DNA of 64,000 nucleotides, taken from NCBI RefSeq assembly GCF_940807255.1, contig NZ_CALNWY010000004.1:145342-209341 (forward strand), in the 5' to 3' direction. The notes under the pieces were generated by a model. That model searched no databases and had not been told where the DNA came from. It saw nothing but the letters and a program-made list of their open reading frames with translations. Numbering within the stretch: position 1 is the first letter of the stretch; every line of letters starts with the position of its first letter. This DNA comes from Mixta sp. Marseille-Q2659. GTDB taxonomy: Bacteria; Pseudomonadota; Gammaproteobacteria; Enterobacterales; Enterobacteriaceae. Shown piece by piece: positions 19,072 through 32,651 of this stretch. Made by a program: the position numbers and the translations under genes.

Positions 19072-20855
19072 TAGCTCCTCTCCTTCTGGCGATGCGCCAG
19101 CAGCGCGGCAAACGGGCCGGACTGGCTGCTAAGCTGTTGCCAGCTGCCGCGCTCGATAATTTTTCCTGCGCGCATGACCCAAATCTCATCCCACTGCGCC
19201 AGTTCATTCAGCTGATGCGTAACCAGCAGTGTGGTTTGCTGATGCGACGCAGCCAGCAGGGCACGCATCACATGCTGTTCGCTACGGACATCCAGGCTGG
19301 CACCCGGCTCATCCAGCAACAGCAAGCCGCAGGATTTCAGCAACGCGCGCGCTACGGCGATACGCTGCGCCTGCCCGACCGACAAGCCCGTAGCCTGATC
19401 GCCGATTTCGCTCTCCAGACCCTGCGGCAGCCGGGCAATAAACTCATCGACGCCAGCCAGCGCCAGCACCTCCTGCAAACGCGCGGCGGAAGCCGACTGG
19501 CCGTTAAGAATATTCTCCCGTACCGTCAGCGCCGGCAGCTGGGGATTTTGTCCGACCCAGGCAATCGCCTGATGCCAGCTGCTGCGCTGCAGCGAGCGTA
19601 GCTCGTGACCATTAATACGTAACGAACCCTGATAAGGAAGAAAGCCCAGCAGCACATTGACCAGCGAGCTTTTTCCCGCACCGCTTTGCCCGACCAGCGC
19701 AATGCGACGCCCTGGGGGCAGCGAAAAATCGAGCGGGCCCGCCAGCGGCGTCCCATCTGGAGCGGTGATAATGAGCCCCTGTGCCTCGATCCGTAAGGGT
19801 TGATAAGGCGCCAGCGGCTGAGTGCCTTCCGCAGTGTAGCTATCATCCTGCGCGGTCATGAAGGTATGCAGCGCATCCGCTGCACCTGTCGCCTGCGCTT
19901 TGGCATGATAAAAGGTGCCTAAATCCCGCAGCGGCTGGAAAAACTCCGGTGCCAGAATCAGGGCAAGGAAACCGGCAAACAGCGTGACGCCGCTGCCATA
20001 ATGACCAAAATCGAGTTCGCCCAGATAGGAAAAACCGAAATAGACGGCGACGATGGCAATTGAAATCGATGCGAAAAACTCCAGCACTGCCGATGAAAGG
20101 AAAGCGAGTCTTAATACTTCCATGGTGCGCTGGCGAAACGCTTCAGAGGAGGCGGCGATCGCCTGGGTTTCTGCCGCGCCGCGATGAAACAGACGCAGCG
20201 TGTCTAAACCGCGCAGGCGATCGAGGAAATCGCCGCTCAGCCGCGCCAGCGCCAGAAAATTACGGCGATTGGCATCAGCGGCACCCATGCCGACTAACGC
20301 CATAAATAGTGGAATCAGCGGGGCGGTCGCCAGCAGAATGCATCCAGCGACCCAGTTTACCGGGAAAATCACCAGCAGAATAAGACAGGGAATGGTGACG
20401 GCTAAGCTCATCTGCGGCAGATAGCGGGCATAATAATCCTGCATATCTTCGGTCTGTTCCAGCAGCAAGGTCGCCCAGCTTCCGGCAGGCTTTCCCTGAA
20501 TCCAGGCGGGCCCAAGCTGTTGCAGGCGATCGAGTACCTGTTTACGCAGGGTGCGGCGGATTTTTTCTCCCCCCCGGTAGCCGACCTGTTCGCGCAGCCA
20601 ACTGAGCAGGGCGCGAGCAGCGAAACAGGATAAAAGCAGCAGCATGGCTGGCAGCCATTGCGTGCGCGGCTGTTGCCCGATAATCAAACGATCCATCAGC
20701 GTAGCCAGTAGCCATGCCTGAGCAATAATCAGCAGCGCGCTTAGCAAGCCCAACAGAGTTGAAAGGGTAGTCCAGGGCCGGGCATGTACGCGTTGTTGAC
20801 GTAGCCAGCGGGTAAGTTGTTGTTGACGTTTCTTTTCCATCCGAAGCCGTTTCAT
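19071..20855 (-). CDS. cydD: Heterodimeric thiol exporter subunit CydD (ABC transporter)
   Basis: Partner of CydC in the glutathione/cysteine exporter of the inner membrane. It has up to 594 residues. The first ATG is at 20855. A second in-frame ATG at 20840 (MEKKRQQQLTRWL) lines up better with the E. coli N-terminus, but neither has a clear Shine-Dalgarno, so the start is uncertain by five codons. Landmarks: GPAWIQGKPAGSWATLLLEQ, GMGAADANRRNFLALARLSG, Walker A GQSGAGKS, signature LSVGQAQRIAVARALL, Walker B LLLLDEPGASLD. The signature carries V in place of the first G, as in E. coli CydD. Confidence 0.94.
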   Translation of the reverse strand: MKRLRMEKKRQQQLTRWLRQQRVHARPWTTLSTLLGLLSALLIIAQAWLLATLMDRLIIGQQPRTQWLPAMLLLLSCFAARALLSWLREQVGYRGGEKIRRTLRKQVLDRLQQLGPAWIQGKPAGSWATLLLEQTEDMQDYYARYLPQMSLAVTIPCLILLVIFPVNWVAGCILLATAPLIPLFMALVGMGAADANRRNFLALARLSGDFLDRLRGLDTLRLFHRGAAETQAIAASSEAFRQRTMEVLRLAFLSSAVLEFFASISIAIVAVYFGFSYLGELDFGHYGSGVTLFAGFLALILAPEFFQPLRDLGTFYHAKAQATGAADALHTFMTAQDDSYTAEGTQPLAPYQPLRIEAQGLIITAPDGTPLAGPLDFSLPPGRRIALVGQSGAGKSSLVNVLLGFLPYQGSLRINGHELRSLQRSSWHQAIAWVGQNPQLPALTVRENILNGQSASAARLQEVLALAGVDEFIARLPQGLESEIGDQATGLSVGQAQRIAVARALLKSCGLLLLDEPGASLDVRSEQHVMRALLAASHQQTTLLVTHQLNELAQWDEIWVMRAGKIIERGSWQQLSSQSGPFAALLAHRQKERS

Positions 20856-20928
20856 AAGAAAAGCAGGCTGGCCAATATCGCCAGATACTGTGCCAGCAGA
20901 GGCGCAGGCAATGTAGCATGGCGGACAG

Positions 20929-20956
20929 AAAAAAGGCGACTGTATAACAGTCGCCT
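20929..20956 (-). terminator. Terminator of trxB
   Basis: 9-bp stem AGGCGACTG / CAGTCGCCT with a 5-base loop. On the minus strand it is followed by six T. It lies 30 bases past the trxB stop and before cydD. Confidence 0.92.
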
Positions 20957-20985
20957 CAGGAAAATACGATCAGTTTATTAACAAG

Positions 20986-22476
<1,491 letters not shown>

Positions 22477-22971
22477 ATGGTAGACAATAAAAAACGCCCC
22501 GGAAAAGACCTCGACAGAATCGACAGAAATATCCTGAATGAGCTGCAGAAGGATGGTCGTATCTCTAACGTTGAGCTTTCCAAACGTGTTGGGTTATCGC
22601 CCACGCCGTGCCTGGAACGTGTACGCCGCCTGGAACGCCAGGGTTTCATTCTTGGCTATACCGCATTGCTCAATCCGCACTATCTCGACGCATCGCTGCT
22701 GGTTTTCGTTGAGATTACTCTGAATCGCGGCGCGCCTGACGTGTTTGAACAATTTAACGCCGCCGTGCAAAAACTTGAGGAAACTCAAGAGTGTCACCTG
22801 GTTTCCGGTGATTTCGACTACCTGCTGAAAACCCGCGTGCCCGATATGTCCGCTTACCGTAAGCTGCTGGGCGAAACCCTGCTGCGTCTGCCGGGCGTGA
22901 ACGATACGCGTACTTATGTGGTCATGGAAGAGGTTAAACAGAGTAATCGTCTGGTTATTAAAACGCGGTAA
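22477..22971 (+). CDS. lrp: Leucine-responsive regulatory protein Lrp
   Basis: Global transcription factor sensing leucine and controlling amino-acid metabolism, pili and many other genes. It has 164 residues and is almost identical to the E. coli protein. The N-terminal helix-turn-helix covers about residues 14-62 (DRIDRNILNELQKDGRISNV and SKRVGLSPTPCLERVRRLE). The C-terminal RAM/AsnC ligand domain includes SGDFDYLLKTRVPDMSAY and the leucine-response region LPGVNDTRTYVVMEEVK. Downstream is a hairpin terminator, then ftsK in the same direction. Confidence 0.98.
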   Translation: MVDNKKRPGKDLDRIDRNILNELQKDGRISNVELSKRVGLSPTPCLERVRRLERQGFILGYTALLNPHYLDASLLVFVEITLNRGAPDVFEQFNAAVQKLEETQECHLVSGDFDYLLKTRVPDMSAYRKLLGETLLRLPGVNDTRTYVVMEEVKQSNRLVIKTR

Positions 22972-23029
22972 CACAGGGCAGGTGCAAAACCTGGTGGTAT
23001 TCGGTACACTCCTGTGAATTCATACAGGC

Positions 23030-23058
23030 ACAGCGTCGGTAAAGCCGGCGCTGTTTCC
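23030..23058 (+). terminator. Terminator of lrp
   Basis: 10-bp stem ACAGCGTCGG / CCGGCGCTGT (one G-T wobble) with loop TAAAG, followed by TTCCTTC. It is placed between lrp and ftsK. Confidence 0.65.
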
Positions 23059-23089
23059 TTCATAGTTTACAGGTACCTGGAGAGTTCTC

Positions 23090-26000
23090 TTGAGCCAGGA
23101 ATATACAGAAGATAAAGAAGTGTCACTTAAGCCGCTTAGTAGTGGTCGCCGTCTGCTCGAAGCGTTGCTGATTCTCGTTGCGCTATTTGCTGTCTATCTG
23201 ATGGTGGCGCTGATTAGTTTTAACCCTTCCGATCCCAGCTGGTCGCAGACCGCCTGGCATGAACCTATCCATAACCTGGGCGGCAACGTCGGCGCCTGGC
23301 TGGCCGATACGTTACTGTTTATTTTCGGGATAATGGCCTATGCCATTCCGCCCGTTATTCTTGGTCTGTGCTGGATAACCTTCCGTCAGCGCGATCGCCA
23401 GGATTACATCGACTATTTCGCTGTTGGCCTGCGCCTGATCGGCGTACTGGCGCTGGTGGTAACCACCTGCGGCCTCGCGGCGCTGAATGCGGATGATATT
23501 TGGTATTTCGCTTCCGGCGGCGTGATCGGCAGCCTGGTCAGCAATGCCATGGGGCCTTATTTAAACGGTGCAGCCGGAACCCTGGCTTTATTATGTTTGT
23601 GGGCGGCCGGCTTGACGCTTTATACCGGCTGGTCCTGGCTGACGATCGCTGAAAAAATCGGTGCGGTTGTGATGGGCGTGCTGACGTTTGCCAGCAATCG
23701 CTCGCGCGCTGACGACAGGTGGTATGAAGAGGAAGAGGACCATCCGGCGCCGGTAATCAAAAGTGCGGTTCAGCTGGAAGAAGAAGATGATGTACTACTC
23801 TCGCCGCCGCGTAAGCTTCAGCCTGCTGAAACTATGGACACCGCAACAGAGGCTGAAGACGATCCGCTGTTTGCTAAGCCGTCTGCCGCTGCGGTAGCCG
23901 TTCAGTCACGCGCTAACGGAAGCGAACTTCCTTCATCCGCTCAGCCGATAGTGAACGAGTCCGCTCAGCCATTGGTCGATTCAGCGCCGCAGGGCGCTTC
24001 AGCCCAGGACACCGGACATAAAGCGCCAACCGCGCCGCAATCCCATACGCAGAGCGTAACGCCGTCCAGCGCTGAAGCCGTCGCCGCTACAGGTTCTCTT
24101 TCTCCGCGTGCAGCCGTTCAGCCCGAAAATGCAAATACGTCGCCGCCGCTTTACCGTTTTGAAGTGCCTGAGCAGCAAGCTGCGTCGTTTATGCCTGTGC
24201 CAGATGATGATGGCCCGCAAATGGGCAACTGGCAGGAAACGGTGGCTTCACCTTCAGCGCAAAGCGTCACGGCCGCTCCCACCGTTGCCGCAGCCGCTCA
24301 GACTATGGCGACACCGTTTATGCCTTCCGCCGCGCCAGAGGAAAGCAACCCGCAGATTAAACAGGGTATCGGGCCGGAACTGCCGCGCCCGAAACCGGTC
24401 AAGCTGCCTACGCGTCGCGAATTAGCCTCTTATGGCATTAAACTGCCTTCACAGCGTCTGGCTGAAGAGAAAGCGAAGCAGGAAGCTCAGCAACAGGTCA
24501 CTTCTCAGCCTGATGACGAGCAGGCTACTGCCCAGCAGCAAGAGCAGCTACGTAATGCGTTTATGGCGCAGCAGCAGGCACGTTATGGCGCAGAGTTTAC
24601 GCCTGAAGATGACGAGCAGGCTCAGGAGCAGGCAGCGCTGGCACAGCAGTTCGCCGAGCAGCAACAACAGCGTTACGGGCAGCCGCAGCAGGAAGCGCCG
24701 CTTCAGCAGCGTGATGAACAGCCGCCGCAGCAGAATCTTCAGCAGCGCTATGTGCAGCCTGAACAGCCAGAAGTGATCTATCAGGCTCAGCCGCAGCATC
24801 CTGCTCAGCCGCTTTCGACGGAAACGCATCGTTCTGACGCGCAGCCGGTGGCAGAAACCCGTGCGCAGCCGCACGATGTTTCCAGCTTCACGATAGACCC
24901 TGTTGCCGCTTTCGATTTTTCTCCGATGGAAGATCTGATAGATGATGGGCCGTCGGAGCCGCTGTTTACCATTGCCGCAACGCCTGAGCCTGAGCTTCCG
25001 GCAACGGAGCCGCAGTGGCGTCAGCCATCGGCCGAGCCGCAGTATGACAGCCAGCCGACGGTGGTTCCGGCTCCGCAGCCTCAGCAGGCGGCGGCGCCAG
25101 CTTCTCAGTGGCAGGGCGGAGAACAGCCCGCTTATGCGCCTGCCGCTGAAGCGCCGCAACAACCTGAAACCCTGCCGGACAGCCTGATTCATCCGTTCCT
25201 GATGCGTCACGAGCAGCCGACCCATAAACCGACGACTCCGCTGCCGACACTTGATCTGTTGACCTCGCCACCGGAAGAGGAAGAGCCGGTAGACATGTTT
25301 GCTCTTGAGCAAACGGCCCGGCTGGTAGAGGCGCGTCTCGCTGATTATCGCGTCAAAGCGGAAGTGGTCGGAATTTCTCCTGGCCCGGTTATCACCCGCT
25401 TTGAGCTTGATCTGGCACCGGGCGTGAAGGCAGCGCGCATTTCTAATCTGTCGCGTGACCTGGCGCGTTCGCTCTCCGCTGTTGCCGTGCGCGTGGTGGA
25501 AGTGATCCCTGGTAAGCCTTATGTCGGCCTGGAACTGCCGAACAAGCGCCGTCAAACCGTTTACCTGCGTGAAGTGCTTGACTGCGCCAGCTTCCGGGAT
25601 AATCCATCGCCGCTCGCGGTGGTGTTGGGTAAAGATATTGCGGGACAGCCGGTAGTGGCCGATCTGGCAAAAATGCCGCACCTGCTGGTTGCCGGTACTA
25701 CCGGCTCGGGTAAATCGGTTGGCGTAAACGCCATGATCATCAGCATGCTGTATAAAGCCACGCCGGAAGAGGTGCGCTTTATTATGATCGACCCGAAAAT
25801 GTTGGAACTCTCCGTCTATGAAGGTATTCCTCACCTGCTGACGGAGGTGGTTACCGATATGAAAGATGCCGCCAACGCGCTGCGCTGGAGCGTAGGGGAA
25901 ATGGAGCGTCGTTATAAGTTAATGTCTGCATTGGGCGTACGTAACCTGGCCGGCTATAACGAGAAAATCGAGCAGGCTGAAGCGATGGGCCGTCCTATTC

Positions 26001-26716
26001 CCGATCCGTTCTGGAAACCCGGCGACAGCATGGATACGCTGCCGCCGACGCTGGAAAAACTGCCTTACATCGTGGTGATGGTCGACGAATTCGCTGATTT
26101 GATGATGGCCGTCGGCAAAAAAGTCGAAGAGCTAATTGCGCGTCTGGCGCAAAAAGCGCGTGCTGCCGGCATTCACCTGGTACTGGCTACTCAGCGGCCA
26201 TCGGTGGATGTCATTACGGGCTTAATTAAGGCGAATATACCCACGCGTATCGCCTTTACCGTGTCCAGTAAAATCGACTCGCGTACTATTCTCGATCAGG
26301 GCGGCGCGGAATCGCTGCTGGGTATGGGCGATATGCTTTATATGCCGCCAAACTCATCAATTCCGGTACGTGTTCATGGCGCTTTTGTTCGCGATCAGGA
26401 AGTGCATGCAGTGGTTCAGGACTGGAAAGCGCGCGGACGACCTCAGTATATTGAAAGCATCACCGCCGGTGAAGAAAGTGAAGGCGGCAGCCTTGGGCTG
26501 GAAGGTGACGAAGAGTTGGATCCGTTGTTCGATCAGGCGGTCTCCTTTGTGGTTGAAAAACGCCGCGCTTCAATTTCAGGCGTGCAACGCCAGTTCCGTA
26601 TCGGCTATAACCGGGCTGCGCGCATTATTGAGCAGATGGAGGTTCAGGGTATCGTTTCTCCGCCGGGGCATAATGGTAACCGTGAAGTGCTGGCGCCGCC
26701 GCCGCACGAAATGTAA
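23090..26716 (+). CDS. ftsK: DNA translocase FtsK
   Basis: Septal DNA pump that clears the chromosome terminus and activates XerCD at dif. It has 1208 residues from a TTG start at 23090 ([20 protein letters not shown] follows the initiator), matching the E. coli N-terminus. Four membrane segments lie in residues 25-200. A long linker rich in Gln, Pro and Ala spans about 210-720, shorter than the E. coli linker of a 1329-residue protein. The motor has Walker A GTTGSGKS at 869-876 and Walker [14 protein letters not shown]. The C-terminal gamma domain ([25 protein letters not shown], read in parts) recognises KOPS and XerD. Confidence 0.96.
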   Translation: MSQEYTEDKEVSLKPLSSGRRLLEALLILVALFAVYLMVALISFNPSDPSWSQTAWHEPIHNLGGNVGAWLADTLLFIFGIMAYAIPPVILGLCWITFRQRDRQDYIDYFAVGLRLIGVLALVVTTCGLAALNADDIWYFASGGVIGSLVSNAMGPYLNGAAGTLALLCLWAAGLTLYTGWSWLTIAEKIGAVVMGVLTFASNRSRADDRWYEEEEDHPAPVIKSAVQLEEEDDVLLSPPRKLQPAETMDTATEAEDDPLFAKPSAAAVAVQSRANGSELPSSAQPIVNESAQPLVDSAPQGASAQDTGHKAPTAPQSHTQSVTPSSAEAVAATGSLSPRAAVQPENANTSPPLYRFEVPEQQAASFMPVPDDDGPQMGNWQETVASPSAQSVTAAPTVAAAAQTMATPFMPSAAPEESNPQIKQGIGPELPRPKPVKLPTRRELASYGIKLPSQRLAEEKAKQEAQQQVTSQPDDEQATAQQQEQLRNAFMAQQQARYGAEFTPEDDEQAQEQAALAQQFAEQQQQRYGQPQQEAPLQQRDEQPPQQNLQQRYVQPEQPEVIYQAQPQHPAQPLSTETHRSDAQPVAETRAQPHDVSSFTIDPVAAFDFSPMEDLIDDGPSEPLFTIAATPEPELPATEPQWRQPSAEPQYDSQPTVVPAPQPQQAAAPASQWQGGEQPAYAPAAEAPQQPETLPDSLIHPFLMRHEQPTHKPTTPLPTLDLLTSPPEEEEPVDMFALEQTARLVEARLADYRVKAEVVGISPGPVITRFELDLAPGVKAARISNLSRDLARSLSAVAVRVVEVIPGKPYVGLELPNKRRQTVYLREVLDCASFRDNPSPLAVVLGKDIAGQPVVADLAKMPHLLVAGTTGSGKSVGVNAMIISMLYKATPEEVRFIMIDPKMLELSVYEGIPHLLTEVVTDMKDAANALRWSVGEMERRYKLMSALGVRNLAGYNEKIEQAEAMGRPIPDPFWKPGDSMDTLPPTLEKLPYIVVMVDEFADLMMAVGKKVEELIARLAQKARAAGIHLVLATQRPSVDVITGLIKANIPTRIAFTVSSKIDSRTILDQGGAESLLGMGDMLYMPPNSSIPVRVHGAFVRDQEVHAVVQDWKARGRPQYIESITAGEESEGGSLGLEGDEELDPLFDQAVSFVVEKRRASISGVQRQFRIGYNRAARIIEQMEVQGIVSPPGHNGNREVLAPPPHEM

Positions 26717-26746
26717 TACAACGGCCATGCGCTGTCAGAGAGTGAT

Positions 26747-26773
26747 ACGGGCCGGATTTACCGGCCCGTTGTT
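26747..26773 (+). terminator. Terminator of ftsK
   Basis: 9-bp stem ACGGGCCGG / CCGGCCCGT with loop ATTTA, followed by TGTTT. It begins 30 bases after the ftsK stop. Confidence 0.75.
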
Positions 26774-26908
26774 TATTTAAGCATCAAAGGGCGGTTAACC
26801 GCGGCGCTTTCAGCATTTTCTCCTGTCGGGAAGTGGGCGGTCGGTCTAATGTATAAAAGAACCGCCGCCTGATGCGGAATAACACGACTTAAAAAGGAAT
26901 CGGTAGTC

Positions 26909-27520
26909 ATGAAAAAATTAGTACTTGCTTGCGGTTTGCTTTCAGCTCTGACCTCCGGCGCCGCACTGGCCGATGCGTCCAGTGAACTACAACAGCGTCT
27001 GGATAAAGTCAGCAGCTTCCATGCCAGCTTTAGCCAGAAGGTTACCGACAGTAGCGGTTCAAATGTGCAGGAAGGTGAAGGCGAACTGTGGGTTAAACGT
27101 CCTAATCTGTTTAACTGGCATATGACTGCGCCGGATGAAAGCGTGATTATTTCTGATGGTAAAACCCTGTGGTTCTATAATCCTTTCGTCGAGCAGGTCA
27201 GCGCGACCTGGCTGAACAGCGCAACCAGCAATACGCCGTTTATGCTGATTGCCCGTAACCAGCGCAGCGACTGGAAACAGTATAATGTGAAGCAGCAGGG
27301 CGATAATTTTGAACTGACGCCTAAAACCGATGCCGGCAACCTGAAGCAGTTTATGATTAATGTTTCCGGCAATGGCACCATTAATCAGTTCAGCGCTATT
27401 GAGCAGGACGGCCAGCGCAGCAGCTATGTGCTGAAAAGCCAGAACAACGGGCCGGTCAGCGCTGATAAATTTACCTTTACGCCACCGAAAGGGGTGACGG
27501 TAGACGACCAACGTCAGTGA
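26909..27520 (+). CDS. lolA: Outer-membrane lipoprotein carrier protein LolA
   Basis: Periplasmic chaperone that carries lipoproteins from LolCDE to LolB. It has 203 residues, identical in length to E. coli. A signal peptide ([21 protein letters not shown]) is cleaved near residue 21. The mature domain has the LolA features [54 protein letters not shown] (read in parts) and [16 protein letters not shown] at the C-terminus. AAAGGAA precedes the ATG. rarA starts seven bases after its stop, so they are probably co-transcribed. Confidence 0.97.
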   Translation: MKKLVLACGLLSALTSGAALADASSELQQRLDKVSSFHASFSQKVTDSSGSNVQEGEGELWVKRPNLFNWHMTAPDESVIISDGKTLWFYNPFVEQVSATWLNSATSNTPFMLIARNQRSDWKQYNVKQQGDNFELTPKTDAGNLKQFMINVSGNGTINQFSAIEQDGQRSSYVLKSQNNGPVSADKFTFTPPKGVTVDDQRQ

Positions 27521-27527
27521 GGTTGAG

Positions 27528-28871
27528 TTGAGTAATCTCTCCCTTGATTTTTCTTCCGAGCAGTTTCAGCCGTTGGCCGCGCGTATGCGGCCAACAACGC
27601 TGGCGCAGTATATTGGCCAGCAACATCTCCTCGCCCCAGGCAAGCCTTTAACGCGCGCCATTGAAGCAGGGCATCTGCATTCAATGATCCTTTGGGGGCC
27701 TCCCGGCACCGGTAAAACCACGCTGGCCGAGTTAATTGGGCGTTACGGGAATGCGGATGTTGAGCGCATTTCTGCGGTCACCTCCGGCATTAAAGAGATC
27801 CGTGAAGCGATTGAGCGCGCGCGCCAAAACCGTCAGGCTGGACGGCGCACCATTCTGTTTGTGGATGAAGTGCATCGCTTTAATAAAAGCCAGCAGGATG
27901 CATTTTTGCCGCATATAGAAGACGGCACGATCACCTTTATTGGCGCGACGACTGAAAACCCTTCGTTTGAACTCAATTCCGCGCTGCTGTCACGCGCTCG
28001 TGTTTATCTGCTGAAATCTTTAACGGCTGATGATATCGAAATGGTGCTACAACAGGCGCTGACCGATCGCGAGCGCGGATTGGGCAAAGAAAATATTGAG
28101 CTGCCTGAGGCTACCCGTCGGAGCATCGCCGAACTGGTGAACGGCGATGCGCGCCGGGCGCTTAATACGCTGGAAATGATGGCGGATATGGCTGAGAGCG
28201 ACGAGCAGGGTAAACGGACGCTGACGCCGCAACTGTTAAATGAGGTCTCCGGCGAGCGGGCGGCGCGCTTTGATAACAAAGGCGACCGCTATTACGATTT
28301 AATCTCCGCCCTGCATAAATCGGTACGAGGGTCGGCGCCTGATGCCGCGCTTTACTGGTACGCACGCATTATTACCGCTGGCGGCGATCCGCTTTATGTC
28401 GCTCGGCGCCTGTTAGCTATCGCCTCGGAAGATGTTGGCAATGCCGATCCGCGTGCGATGCAGGTCGCTATCGCCGCCTGGGACTGTTTCACCCGCGTAG
28501 GTCCAGCGGAAGGCGAGCGCGCTATCGCTCAGGCGATTGTCTATCTGGCCTGCGCACCAAAAAGCAACGCGGTGTATACCGCTTTTAAAGCCGCACTGCG
28601 CGATGCACGCGAAAAGCCCGATTTTGATGTGCCGGAACATCTGCGCAATGCGCCTACGCGCCTGATGAAAGAGATGGGGCTTGGCAAAGCCTATCGTTAT
28701 GCCCACGATGAGCCAAACGCCTACGCCGCAGGCGAAGACTATCTTCCGCCGGAAATGGCGCAAACGCGCTATTACCAACCCACCAGCCGCGGGCTGGAAG
28801 GTAAAATTGGTGAAAAGCTCGCCTGGCTTGCCGAGCAGGATCAAAATAGCCCGACAAAACGCTACCGCTAA
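27528..28871 (+). CDS. rarA: Replication-associated recombination protein RarA (MgsA)
   Basis: AAA+ ATPase acting at stalled or broken replication forks, related to clamp-loader subunits. It has 447 residues from a TTG start ([21 protein letters not shown]), exactly the E. coli length. Walker A GPPGTGKT is near residue 57. Walker B is [16 protein letters not shown]. Sensor I is [12 protein letters not shown]. Arginine-finger region [10 protein letters not shown] follows. The C-terminal tetramerisation region includes [15 protein letters not shown] and [13 protein letters not shown]. It is read from the lolA transcript and followed by serS. Confidence 0.96.
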   Translation: MSNLSLDFSSEQFQPLAARMRPTTLAQYIGQQHLLAPGKPLTRAIEAGHLHSMILWGPPGTGKTTLAELIGRYGNADVERISAVTSGIKEIREAIERARQNRQAGRRTILFVDEVHRFNKSQQDAFLPHIEDGTITFIGATTENPSFELNSALLSRARVYLLKSLTADDIEMVLQQALTDRERGLGKENIELPEATRRSIAELVNGDARRALNTLEMMADMAESDEQGKRTLTPQLLNEVSGERAARFDNKGDRYYDLISALHKSVRGSAPDAALYWYARIITAGGDPLYVARRLLAIASEDVGNADPRAMQVAIAAWDCFTRVGPAEGERAIAQAIVYLACAPKSNAVYTAFKAALRDAREKPDFDVPEHLRNAPTRLMKEMGLGKAYRYAHDEPNAYAAGEDYLPPEMAQTRYYQPTSRGLEGKIGEKLAWLAEQDQNSPTKRYR

Positions 28872-28894
28872 CCCAGACGTTGCGGTAAGGTTAG

Positions 28895-30262
<1,368 letters not shown>

Positions 30263-30283
30263 ATTTTCCCTGTAAAGTATCAG

Positions 30284-30315
30284 GCCCGTCGTTATTACCG
30301 GCGGGCTTTTTTTTA
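30284..30315 (+). terminator. Terminator of serS
   Basis: Hairpin GCCCGTCG ... CGGCGGGC with loop TTATTAC, followed by eight T, about 20 bases after the serS stop. Confidence 0.88.
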
Positions 30316-30540
30316 TTAAATAAATATATCGATCTCGCCTCGTTTTTTATTTTTATCCCGTTGTTTTTATTGTTTATAGCCGTTACGTTGCGCAACTTTT
30401 CATCACTCCTCAAACGCTGAAGATAAAAATATTAAATCGGCCTGAAGCAAATTGTGCGGCGCTAAAATTCCGCCGATTGACTTTAAAAACAAGAGTGGCA
30501 ATATTCGCGCACTTTCTCTCTCTTCCCTGTGATTTAACCG

Positions 30541-31692
30541 ATGTCCACCTGGTCTCGTCCCGTTGTGCTTTTACTGTGTGGCCTGCTGCTGCTGACGGTT
30601 TCTATTGCCGTGCTTAATACCCTGGTGCCTTTATGGCTGACGCACGATAACTTACCTACCTGGCAGGTGGGTCTGGTCAGTTCATCTTATTACACCGGAA
30701 ACCTCATCGGAACCTTACTGGCGGGTTGGCTGATCAAGCACTATGGATTTAACCGTAGTTACTACTTCGCATCGCTGGTTTTTGCTATCTCTACGGCGGC
30801 ACTGGGCTTGAGCGAGGGGTTCTGGGGCTGGACGCTCTGGCGTCTGGTAGCGGGTATCGGCTGCGCCTGGATTTGGGTAGTAGTTGAAAGCGCCTTGCTT
30901 TGCAGCGGCACGCTACGTAATCGCGGCCAGCTGTTAGCTGCCTATATGATTGTTTACTATTTTGGTACCGTTGCTGGCCAGCTACTGTTAAGTAAAGTTT
31001 CTACAGAGCTGATGAGCGTTTTGCCCTGGGTGAGCGCTGTGATTGTGACAGGCGTGCTGCCGATTATTTTTATGAAAATTACTGCTGCTGCCCATGAAGA
31101 AGAGGGCGCGCCGAGCCGTATCTGGCCAATGCTGCGTCGTCGTAGCTCACGGCTTGGCATCAACGGCTGTATTATTTCCGGCATGGTGCTGGGGTCGTTG
31201 TATGGCTTGATGCCGCTCTACCTTTCACATCAGGGCATCAGCGATGCAAACGTAGGTTACTGGATGGCATTACTGGTAAGCGCAGGGATCGTAGGTCAGT
31301 GGCCGGTAGGTCGTATGGCCGATCGCTATGGCCGTTTGCTGGTGCTGCGTGTGCAGGTGTTTATTGTCATCCTCGGCTCTATTGCAATGCTCAGCAATAT
31401 GGCCATGGTTCCGGCGCTCTTCATTTTGGGCGCGTCCGGTTTTACGCTGTACCCGGTAGCGATGTCCTGGGCGTGTGAAACCGTTAAACATCATGAACTG
31501 GTGGCAATGAATCAGGCGCTGCTTTTAAGCTATACCATCGGGAGCCTGGCCGGACCAAGCATGACTGCGATGCTGATGCAGAATTATTCTGACAGGCTAC
31601 TCTTCGTCATGATCGCCGCCGTTGCGCTGATCTATTTAGTGATGCTATTGCGTAAAGCGGATCATCATATTACGCCGGTTGCGCAGGCATAA
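30541..31692 (+). CDS. ycaD: Major facilitator superfamily transporter YcaD
   Basis: Inner-membrane permease of the major facilitator superfamily; the substrate is not established. It has 383 residues with about twelve membrane segments. Family landmarks: [65 protein letters not shown] (a loop-like MFS motif) and [26 protein letters not shown]. Compared with E. coli, dmsABC and ycaC are missing between serS and this gene, and ycaM-ycaN-ycaK are missing after it. It is convergent with pflA. Confidence 0.9.
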   Translation: MSTWSRPVVLLLCGLLLLTVSIAVLNTLVPLWLTHDNLPTWQVGLVSSSYYTGNLIGTLLAGWLIKHYGFNRSYYFASLVFAISTAALGLSEGFWGWTLWRLVAGIGCAWIWVVVESALLCSGTLRNRGQLLAAYMIVYYFGTVAGQLLLSKVSTELMSVLPWVSAVIVTGVLPIIFMKITAAAHEEEGAPSRIWPMLRRRSSRLGINGCIISGMVLGSLYGLMPLYLSHQGISDANVGYWMALLVSAGIVGQWPVGRMADRYGRLLVLRVQVFIVILGSIAMLSNMAMVPALFILGASGFTLYPVAMSWACETVKHHELVAMNQALLLSYTIGSLAGPSMTAMLMQNYSDRLLFVMIAAVALIYLVMLLRKADHHITPVAQA

Positions 31693-31701
31693 TCAGACAT
31701 G

Positions 31702-31726
31702 AAAAAAGGGCGACGATGTCGCCCTT
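31702..31726 (-). terminator. Terminator of pflA
   Basis: 9-bp stem AAGGGCGAC / GTCGCCCTT with a 3-base loop. On the minus strand it is followed by six T. It lies between convergent ycaD and pflA. Confidence 0.9.
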
Positions 31727-31743
31727 AGCTTTTGGTCATCAGA

Positions 31744-32487
31744 TCAATACATAACCTTGTGACCGTAACCTTCCAGAATATGCTTGATGCGATCCATCGT
31801 TTCCGCTTTTGGCGGTTTTACGCCATCCAGCTTGTACTCTTCACCCATTGCTTCCCACTTATGTTTGCCAAGTTCGTGATAGGGAAGCAGTTCAATTTTC
31901 TCGATGTTCTTCATATCGCGAGTGAACTCGCCCAGGCGATGCGCGGAGTCGTCATCATCCGTATAGCCTGGCACAATGACATAACGTATCCAGGTGCGGA
32001 TCCCTTTCCTGGCAATATAGCGGGCAAAATCCATGGTGCGGTGATTGGATACGCCAACCAGAATCTGATGAATATCATCATTAATCTGTTTCAGATCGAG
32101 CATAACCAGATCGGTCACTTCCAGCAGCTCATCAATAACGGGATCGTAGCGACGCACAAAGCCATTGGTATCAAGGCAGGTATGAATACCTTCTGCCTTA
32201 CAGGCTCGAAACCAGTCACGAACAAAGGCCGCCTGTAGTATTGCCTCGCCGCCGGATGCGGTAACCCCACCGCCCGATGCATTAATAAAATGACGGTAAG
32301 AGAGAACATCTCTCATTAGTTCTTCAACCGTCACCTCTTTACCGCCATGCGTATCCCAGGTATCGCGGTTATGGCAGTAGAGGCAGCGCATCAGGCAGCC
32401 CTGAAAGAAAGTAATAAAGCGGATACCTGGACCATCAACGGTACCACAGGATTCAAATGAGTGAATACGACCGACAGATGATGACAT
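31744..32487 (-). CDS. pflA: Pyruvate formate-lyase activating enzyme PflA
   Basis: Radical SAM enzyme that installs the glycyl radical on PflB in anaerobic cells. It has 247 residues, one more than in E. coli. The iron-sulfur cysteines C31, C35 and C38 form CX3CX2C ([15 protein letters not shown]). The SAM-binding GGE motif lies in [11 protein letters not shown]. Also typical: [27 protein letters not shown], and [23 protein letters not shown] read in parts. It is downstream of pflB, separated by a terminator and an inverted repeat, so it may be transcribed by read-through or by its own promoter. Confidence 0.97.
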   Translation of the reverse strand: MSSSVGRIHSFESCGTVDGPGIRFITFFQGCLMRCLYCHNRDTWDTHGGKEVTVEELMRDVLSYRHFINASGGGVTASGGEAILQAAFVRDWFRACKAEGIHTCLDTNGFVRRYDPVIDELLEVTDLVMLDLKQINDDIHQILVGVSNHRTMDFARYIARKGIRTWIRYVIVPGYTDDDDSAHRLGEFTRDMKNIEKIELLPYHELGKHKWEAMGEEYKLDGVKPPKAETMDRIKHILEGYGHKVMY

Positions 32488-32563
32488 TGCGATGAGTTCT
32501 CCAAGGTGAACCTGCCTGGCAGGCGGCGCAGTCTTTAACGGGCGCTGCGCTAAGTGAGTCTGT

Positions 32564-32597
32564 TTTGCCAGAGACCTTATTATAGATCTCTGGCAAA
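32564..32597. repeat. Perfect 11-bp inverted repeat between pflB and pflA
   Basis: TTTGCCAGAGA and TCTCTGGCAAA enclose a 12-base AT-rich centre. It lies between the pflB terminator and the pflA start. It could be an mRNA 5' end hairpin for pflA, an operator, or a second terminator-like stem. The symmetry is seen directly; the role is unknown. Confidence 0.6.
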
Positions 32598-32610
32598 GCA
32601 GGCTGTTGCT

Positions 32611-32634
32611 AAAAAGGCTCCCGCAGGAGCCTTT
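32611..32634 (-). terminator. Terminator of pflB
   Basis: 9-bp stem AAAGGCTCC / GGAGCCTTT with a 4-base loop. On the minus strand it runs into a short T tract, 18 bases past the pflB stop. Confidence 0.85.
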
Positions 32635-32651
32635 TACTGGCGGGAAGAGAA

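Noticed and set aside
20841..20930. A small gene between cydD and trxB
   Set aside because: Only the trxB terminator and the cydD start region are present. Open frames here are shadows of cydD.
24450..24770. Gln-rich stretch in ftsK as a possible repeat element or inserted sequence
   Set aside because: The frame is continuous and such Gln/Pro-rich linkers are normal for enterobacterial FtsK. There are no terminal repeats or target duplications.
24548..25834. A 428-codon open frame on the minus strand opposite ftsK
   Set aside because: It lies fully opposite the FtsK linker and motor and is Arg/Leu-rich with no family resemblance. It is a by-product of the Gln/Ala/Pro-rich coding strand.
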